A stretch of DNA of 46,142 nt, from assembly GCA_903867855.1 (NCBI GenBank), contig CAIPTA010000187.1, positions 1 through 46,142 on the forward strand, given 5' to 3'. Below the pieces are notes generated by a model that worked only from the letters and a program-made list of their open reading frames with translations, did not search any database and was not told the origin of the DNA. Below are positions 41,494 to 46,142 of this stretch, one piece after another. Each line of letters opens with the position of its first letter. The stretch's first letter is position 1. The translations under genes were made by a program, and so were the position numbers. This DNA comes from Oligoflexia bacterium (GTDB lineage: Bacteria; Bdellovibrionota; UBA1018; CAIPTA01).

Positions 41494-42360
41494 ATGTTTA
41501 TTTTTCAACTACTATTGCTGCCGCTCCTCACGTTCGCCTCCGAAAATTTTGATCCGAAACAGGAAGTCGGTTACGAAAAAATATTTCGTGAATTTCGTTG
41601 TGGTCCATCCCTTGTGAGCCCTTATATTTCGGAGAAGGGATATGTTCGGCATAGTCGCCTGGGGTATGGTGAATTGGTGATTCGGCGCGAGGATATTGGG
41701 ATCGCGGCGCGCACTCAAGTGGAGTGGAAAAATAAATTAGCCTGCGATATCGCGTTTAAAGATCATACGAATATCTATTTCTCCTCTGCCGAGCAAAAAT
41801 TATTGCTCGAAACCCGTTCCCCCGTGGGCATTTATATTTCGGCCTATGACCTTAAAAATAATTGTGCTCCTTTGGGCTGGGCGAATGTTACCTCGCAGCA
41901 GGGTGCAGTTGCGCGCTTTCTCAATGGTGATAATAGCTGTAATCTACTGCATGATTTTAATTGCGCCGATGCCACAGCGATGGTGCAAAACCTGATTCAA
42001 CTCGATTTGGCAGGAGATCGCCTAAAGACCATTAGTGAGATTGACGACAAATATGACTTTGAGAAGGTGATGCATAAACATTACGATCACGCCGTGATGG
42101 TTTTAGATTCGAAAGTGACGAATTGTGAAAGCGCAGCAGATGGATTTTGGGTAACTCTCCATCATGAAATATACGGCACTCTGATGGGCACGGCATCCCT
42201 CGAAGTGCTACGAAATATAGAAAAGAAAACGCTGCATTCGGAAACAGTGAGGCTAAAGATTCAGCAAAGGGGCGAGGACTATCGCGTGAATTTCGACAAT
42301 AGTTATCCTCCGCATGTTAGCTTGAAACAACTTCGCACGAAACTGAAGTACGGCAATTAA
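41494..42360 (+). CDS. Secreted protein of unknown function (288 aa)
   Basis: The N-terminus MFIFQLLLLPLLTFAS is a short signal peptide. The mature protein has about six cysteines (for example FRCGPSL, NKLACDIAF, NNCAPLG, NSCNLLHDFNC), probably disulfide-bonded, and mixed alpha/beta character. A distinctive HKHYDHAVMVLDSKVTNC stretch and a late HHEIYG occur, but they do not form a motif I can assign. There is no Shine-Dalgarno; TATCAT lies seven bases before the ATG. The stop overlaps the stop of the convergent cytochrome gene (TTAA at 42357-42360). Confidence 0.65.
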   Translation: MFIFQLLLLPLLTFASENFDPKQEVGYEKIFREFRCGPSLVSPYISEKGYVRHSRLGYGELVIRREDIGIAARTQVEWKNKLACDIAFKDHTNIYFSSAEQKLLLETRSPVGIYISAYDLKNNCAPLGWANVTSQQGAVARFLNGDNSCNLLHDFNCADATAMVQNLIQLDLAGDRLKTISEIDDKYDFEKVMHKHYDHAVMVLDSKVTNCESAADGFWVTLHHEIYGTLMGTASLEVLRNIEKKTLHSETVRLKIQQRGEDYRVNFDNSYPPHVSLKQLRTKLKYGN

Positions 42361-44027
42361 AGTGTTTGCAGGAAGAGGATCAAATCCTTTTTGTCTTGAG
42401 CGGACAAAATTTCTCTTCCATCTTTGATAAAAATATCTTCGTCGTGGCCTGAATTACTCATGCCTGTGCGAGATGTATCATAGTAAAATTCTTGGCGCTT
42501 CCAAGTTTCTGGAGTGGCTTGGTCGATGGGATAGCCATTGCATTCGCGATCAAAGTCTCGATCAGGATCATTTGCTTCCCCTGCAAAATAGGATGCTGGT
42601 CTTTCACTGCTTGGGGTGAGTACCGCACAGAGCGATGGCACAGAGTTATTGTGGAAATACGGCCAGCGAGCCCAGATCCCTACAAGCGGCGGTGGCACAT
42701 AGCCACTCTGTGGTTTGATCACAGTGCCGTTTTGCTGAGAGATCGCCAGCGCATTGAGTTGTGCAAGCGACTGCATTCCTTGGTAACGATGAGGATCGGT
42801 GCCCACATCCACCACCTTTGTGTGAGGGCGATAGGTAACGAGGCTCGTTTTCATCTGCTCTACAAAGGCTAACTTCTCCGAGCCAGGCCTTGACCAAACT
42901 TTTTCATAGGTACCGTGGCAGCCAGCGCAATGGGCGAGAAATAATTTCTCCCCCCTCTTGGCTCCCTCAAGATCAAGGCTCTCGGCAGAGAAGAAATCCG
43001 TGAAACGAGGAGCTTCTGCAGAAAATACCGCCGTGGTTAAGTTTTTAATCGTTTCCCCATTATTGTTTAGCCAGGCTTCTAGCTCATGGAGATCAGCGCC
43101 GCGGCCCACTTCATTCCAAAGGAGGTTGGTAAAAATGGGGTTGCCACTCACCACGGAGCCATCAGAGAGCCAGCGGTCTTTATATTTCAAATTCCACCAG
43201 ACTGCAGGTTTGGAATCTGCCGGCGTGCGGGCCAAAAAATCGGCGCGAGGCGATGATTCAAGATCCGGATTTTTGGTAGCGAAGGCGTCTTGGTTTCTAT
43301 GTGCGAGAGAAAGCGCCACTTGGGCGAGAGAAGTATCGAGACCAAGTTGGATTGGCTTAATAGGCCCCACAGAACGAATGTTTTTCTTTAACTCGTTGAA
43401 AAGCACCATATCATCCGCAGAGGCGCCACTGAAGGCTTGAAACAGGCCAGGGTCAGTAGCGGCCGCAGTAAGTTTTGCCAGCACGAAAGTTTCATTGGCT
43501 CGTGGAAATCGATTGGTGAGCCCTAAAACAGTTTTGCCAAACAAGTTACTCGAGTGGCACTCAGCACAACTTAAGGTGAAGCCTGTTGTATTGTGTTTTT
43601 CAACGAAGCTAAGACCCATGGGGTAATTGGGTCGCTTTCCGTTTGGATAGGGCACAGTATAGATGCCTGTTTCTGATTCGGCCGGGAAGGGGTGGAGGCC
43701 TACCCAAGCGAGCGCATCGTTAAGGCTGTGCCAGCCGCGAAAGGCTTCGAAAAAAAATTGAAACAATTCACGGAGTGGATTGCTTTGTCCATCTCGCAAT
43801 AAATCTCGGATCGGGACATAGGGGGGGAGGAGTCCGGTTACAGAAACTGGGTAGGAAATCGCAAGGCCTCTTCCGGCTTCCACCGCTTTTACTCTCTCAC
43901 TTTCACTTAAGCCGTAAGGATTTGGCCTACCGCCTGGGGGAATCGGGGCTCCCTCCGACCAATCAGGCGCAGTAGCGAATGCAGAACCCTGGCAAACAAA
44001 GTAACAGAATAAAATAAAATACTTCAT
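42357..44027 (-). CDS. Periplasmic dihaem c-type cytochrome (peroxidase/RoxA-like)
   Basis: The 556-residue protein has a signal peptide (FILFCYFVCQGSAFA) and two c-haem sites, SCAECHSS and HCAGCHGTYE. Near the C-terminus PPLVGIWARWPYFHNNSVPSL matches the conserved segment of the dihaem cytochrome c peroxidase superfamily. Its size fits the larger RoxA-like or uncharacterised branch better than the classical 330-residue peroxidase. Its role could be peroxide reduction or an oxygenase-like reaction in the periplasm; the substrate is unknown. AAGGAG lies four bases before the ATG. It could share a c-cytochrome pool with the cbb3 oxidase elsewhere in the window, but that is only inference. Confidence 0.8.
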   Translation of the reverse strand: MKYFILFCYFVCQGSAFATAPDWSEGAPIPPGGRPNPYGLSESERVKAVEAGRGLAISYPVSVTGLLPPYVPIRDLLRDGQSNPLRELFQFFFEAFRGWHSLNDALAWVGLHPFPAESETGIYTVPYPNGKRPNYPMGLSFVEKHNTTGFTLSCAECHSSNLFGKTVLGLTNRFPRANETFVLAKLTAAATDPGLFQAFSGASADDMVLFNELKKNIRSVGPIKPIQLGLDTSLAQVALSLAHRNQDAFATKNPDLESSPRADFLARTPADSKPAVWWNLKYKDRWLSDGSVVSGNPIFTNLLWNEVGRGADLHELEAWLNNNGETIKNLTTAVFSAEAPRFTDFFSAESLDLEGAKRGEKLFLAHCAGCHGTYEKVWSRPGSEKLAFVEQMKTSLVTYRPHTKVVDVGTDPHRYQGMQSLAQLNALAISQQNGTVIKPQSGYVPPPLVGIWARWPYFHNNSVPSLCAVLTPSSERPASYFAGEANDPDRDFDRECNGYPIDQATPETWKRQEFYYDTSRTGMSNSGHDEDIFIKDGREILSAQDKKDLILFLQTL

Positions 44028-44093
44028 GTCGCTCCTTGATGGGGGGCACTTTAATGCAGCGCTCGCAAATCAACAAAGAAAATTTATGGAAGA

Positions 44094-44123
44094 TTCGCAT
44101 GCTGCGCAAGTGCCTGTTATAGT
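44094..44123 (+). promoter_or_regulatory. Promoter of the SGNH-like membrane protein gene
   Basis: TTCGCA (44094-44099), an 18-base spacer and TATAGT (44118-44123), with TG at 44115-44116 as an extended -10, end six bases before the ATG at 44130. There is no Shine-Dalgarno sequence. Confidence 0.45.
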
Positions 44124-44129
44124 TAGCTA

Positions 44130-45473
44130 ATGAAAAAAACCAAGAAGCTCCACCGGGCTTTTAATTGGGCCTTTTTGCTCCTTTCGCTCACGCTGCTCTT
44201 CCGTCTCGGGGGAGCCTGGCACAATTCACTTGCGCTGGGCCACAAGTGGATCAGTGAAAAGGTGAGCAGAGAGGATCTTCCGGGAGCCATCGAATTCATG
44301 ACTTCTCCCTCCACTCTGCGAGGCGAAACGCTCCGTCTGGGGTCTTGGCTCGGCCACCAGCGCATCCACAGTAAAGATTTTATCAATTCCCCTAGCTCCG
44401 GAGAGCTTCGCTTTGATCTCCGCTTAGGGCGCGATAGTTATCTGCTATTTTCCTTTCTCAATGAGCAGGGAGATCAGCCTGTGGCTATCCGCCTCAGTAG
44501 AACTATTCGCCATCCCTCTGCGATATTTCGAATCAGCGGAGAAGAGTTTTTAGAGAAAAGAGCTTTGAGCGAAGTGAAGCTCGGATCCAGCTTCAGTACT
44601 ATCTATCTGCGCTGGACACCTGAAAAATCAGAGCTGCAGATTGATCGAGAAAAATATCCGATCTGCATCACGATACCGAAAAAATTTCAACTAGGCTTTT
44701 CTGGTGGCGCAGATTCGGCCGACGCAATAAAAAATATTCGTCTGCATGAAATTGGCAAAAGAAGCTCTCTTTTTCGGGAATATTTTCTCCCTCAATATGG
44801 AAAATCATTAGCAGCACTGCTGTTTTGTATTTTTATTCTCCTCGTGGTGATCACAAATTTTCTTTCCGAGAAAAATCGATTCTTAGTGAATCTCGTGGTG
44901 CTTATAGTTCTATTCCTTGGGGTGGTTTTTAACGAGCGAGTGCTCTTGCCAAGAGCCGCAAGCTTAGCGCAGGCGCAGGAAGTGAAGCCCCTTGAAATCC
45001 TCGCCAAAATGGATGGACCAACGATTCTGCTTTCTAGTGCTAGCGATGGTAGGCAGCTTGCGCTGGCGATGGAGGCCTCTCTCCGTAAGCAGACAAAAAA
45101 ACTTTGGAATATCGCCACCCGATTGCCCGAAGGAGCAAGTCCAGACTATTTGCTCATCGGTGTGGATGTGCAGGGAGGAACCTCATGCGCGGAATTGCTT
45201 GCCGCCGCAAAACTGAATTATCCGAAAAGTAAACGGCTCTTTATAGAGATCCCTCAGGAGACCAGCTTCGACTCAGAGGCGCTGAAGCAGGAAGAGGCTT
45301 GCATGCTTTTGGCCACACAAGAAAAAATACCCTTTCTGAGCGCAAGAAAATCTCTAGAAGATAAAATGGACGCCGGATTTATTTGGTGGGATCGCTGGCA
45401 TTTAACTCGGCTTGGCTTGGAACTCTTCTTAGCTTCGGTTACTCCCGGATTGGCTTCCTATGTTGCTCATTGA
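44130..45473 (+). CDS. Membrane protein with degenerate SGNH-hydrolase-like C-terminal domain
   Basis: The N-terminus (FNWAFLLLSLTLLFRLGGAW) is a membrane anchor. Residues about 40-220 are an exported beta-rich domain resembling a jelly-roll (GELRFDLRLGRDSYLLFSFL). Two further membrane helices span about 230-275. The C-terminal domain (about 290-447) ends with WWDRWHLTRLGLELF, where D421 and H424 reproduce the Asp-His block of SGNH/GDSL esterases. A matching GDS nucleophile block is not obvious: SSASDGRQLA is the nearest. SGNH-like domains of this layout modify extracellular polysaccharides. The call rests on one motif, so function is tentative. The last 14 bases overlap the glyoxalase II gene. 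Confidence 0.6.
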   Translation: MKKTKKLHRAFNWAFLLLSLTLLFRLGGAWHNSLALGHKWISEKVSREDLPGAIEFMTSPSTLRGETLRLGSWLGHQRIHSKDFINSPSSGELRFDLRLGRDSYLLFSFLNEQGDQPVAIRLSRTIRHPSAIFRISGEEFLEKRALSEVKLGSSFSTIYLRWTPEKSELQIDREKYPICITIPKKFQLGFSGGADSADAIKNIRLHEIGKRSSLFREYFLPQYGKSLAALLFCIFILLVVITNFLSEKNRFLVNLVVLIVLFLGVVFNERVLLPRAASLAQAQEVKPLEILAKMDGPTILLSSASDGRQLALAMEASLRKQTKKLWNIATRLPEGASPDYLLIGVDVQGGTSCAELLAAAKLNYPKSKRLFIEIPQETSFDSEALKQEEACMLLATQEKIPFLSARKSLEDKMDAGFIWWDRWHLTRLGLELFLASVTPGLASYVAH

Positions 45474-46142
45474 GCAGATCCCGATCCTCGAGGATAATTA
45501 TTCGTATTTGCTGCGAGATGAGGCTTCAAAGAAAACGGCCGTGATCGATCCCGGAGAGGCGCCTCCCATCTTGCAGCGTCTCCAAGAAAAAAAGTGGAAA
45601 CTCGATTTTATTTTTAATACCCACCACCATCCGGATCATGTGGGAGCAAATTTGCAGATCCAATTGGAAACTGCATGCGTGATTTTTGGCCCACTCAAAG
45701 ATAAGCATCGTATTCCAGGAATTCAAAATTTCTTATCGGAAGGCGACTCACTGAATCTCGGAGAATCTTCGGCAAAAATTCTAGAGGTTCCCGGGCATAC
45801 TACTGGCCATGTAGCGATATACTTCGAGCGAGATAGAGCGCTGTTCTCGGGCGATATGATTTTTTCTCTCGGTAGTGGCTTTTTGTTCGAGGGCACGCCG
45901 AAGCAAATGTGGCAGAGTCTGGAGCGTCTTCGTTCGCTTCCTGAAGATACGATGATCTACGGTGCTCACGAGTATACGCTTGGGAATGCTCGCTATGCTT
46001 TGCACATAGATGCTAATAACAAAGATTTACAGCGGATGGTTGAGCGGGCGAAGAAATTAAGAGAATCAGGGTTGCCAACTGTACCCACTACTTTACGGGA
46101 AGAGAAATTAGCGAATCCTTTTTTGCGTCCAGATAATCTAGA
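45460..46142 (+). CDS. gloB: Hydroxyacylglutathione hydrolase (glyoxalase II), 3' end outside the window
   Basis: The frame opens at ATG 45460 and is still open at 46142; about 227 of roughly 250 residues are present. It shows the metallo-beta-lactamase fold motif THHHPDH at 54-60, PGHTTGHV, FSGDMIF and YGAHEYT. The C-terminal REEKLANPFLR is diagnostic of glyoxalase II. The enzyme hydrolyses S-lactoylglutathione to lactate, completing methylglyoxal detoxification in the cytoplasm. The start lies inside the end of the preceding membrane-protein gene (14-base overlap), so expression is coupled although the functions look unrelated. Confidence 0.88.
   Translation, partial: MLLIEQIPILEDNYSYLLRDEASKKTAVIDPGEAPPILQRLQEKKWKLDFIFNTHHHPDHVGANLQIQLETACVIFGPLKDKHRIPGIQNFLSEGDSLNLGESSAKILEVPGHTTGHVAIYFERDRALFSGDMIFSLGSGFLFEGTPKQMWQSLERLRSLPEDTMIYGAHEYTLGNARYALHIDANNKDLQRMVERAKKLRESGLPTVPTTLREEKLANPFLRPDNL

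Noticed and set aside
1..46142. tRNA, rRNA, CRISPR, IS element or prophage
   Set aside because: No tRNA cloverleaf, regular spacer-repeat pattern, transposase or phage gene was found on either strand by reading.

Overview
This 46 kb window looks like chromosomal DNA of an aerobic, diderm (Gram-negative) bacterium. An outer-membrane beta-barrel ending in phenylalanine, a complete cbb3 oxidase locus and about a dozen proteins with short signal peptides support this. The mix of secreted peptidases, Cys-rich secreted orphans, a fused ccoNO and a one-haem ccoP suggests a Bdellovibrionota-like or other deltaproteobacteria-like lineage. That placement is inference; no rRNA or other marker gene is present. 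I see no tRNA, rRNA, CRISPR array, insertion sequence or prophage. Coding is dense and no gene-free stretch exceeds 300 bases; the longest, 8515-8788, holds a promoter and inverted repeats.

Layout. (a) 1-7418 is an AT-richer envelope-glycan region. It has a GT4 glycosyltransferase running off the left edge, a small basic ORF under a strong promoter, an unknown 335-residue protein, a phosphopantetheinyl transferase behind a 53-codon ORF, and a four-gene operon (membrane-anchored protein, HTTM protein, GT-C glycosyltransferase, GT4 glycosyltransferase). (b) 7477-8514 is a secreted lysophospholipase-like hydrolase. (c) 8789-16220 is the cbb3 oxidase operon ccoI-ccoS-ccoNO-ccoQ-ccoP-ccoG-safE; ccoS is only 54 codons. 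(d) 16263-20836 is a block of secreted peptidases: an HExxH/ExxxD gluzincin, M28 and S41. (e) 20960-25433 holds a metallophosphoesterase, a multidomain adenylate cyclase and a RecQ without a winged-helix domain. (f) 25554-29682 holds a secreted propeller-like protein, a PHP phosphoesterase, a DedA protein and a PafA-like phosphatase. (g) 29679-38996 is carbohydrate-centred: a ceramide-glucosyltransferase-like GT21 overlapping a GH1 beta-glucosidase, three secreted orphans, and a divergent GH63-like/GH3 pair. (h) 39085-46142 has a secreted orphan, an outer-membrane barrel, a WbqC protein, another secreted orphan, a dihaem cytochrome, an SGNH-like membrane protein and a partial glyoxalase II.

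Two organisational traits run through the window. Many genes lack a Shine-Dalgarno sequence and instead have a -10-like hexamer six or seven bases before the ATG, which suggests leaderless transcripts; others have a strong AAGGAG. In addition, six convergent gene pairs abut or overlap at their stop codons with no room for a terminator. Only two convincing intrinsic terminators were found.
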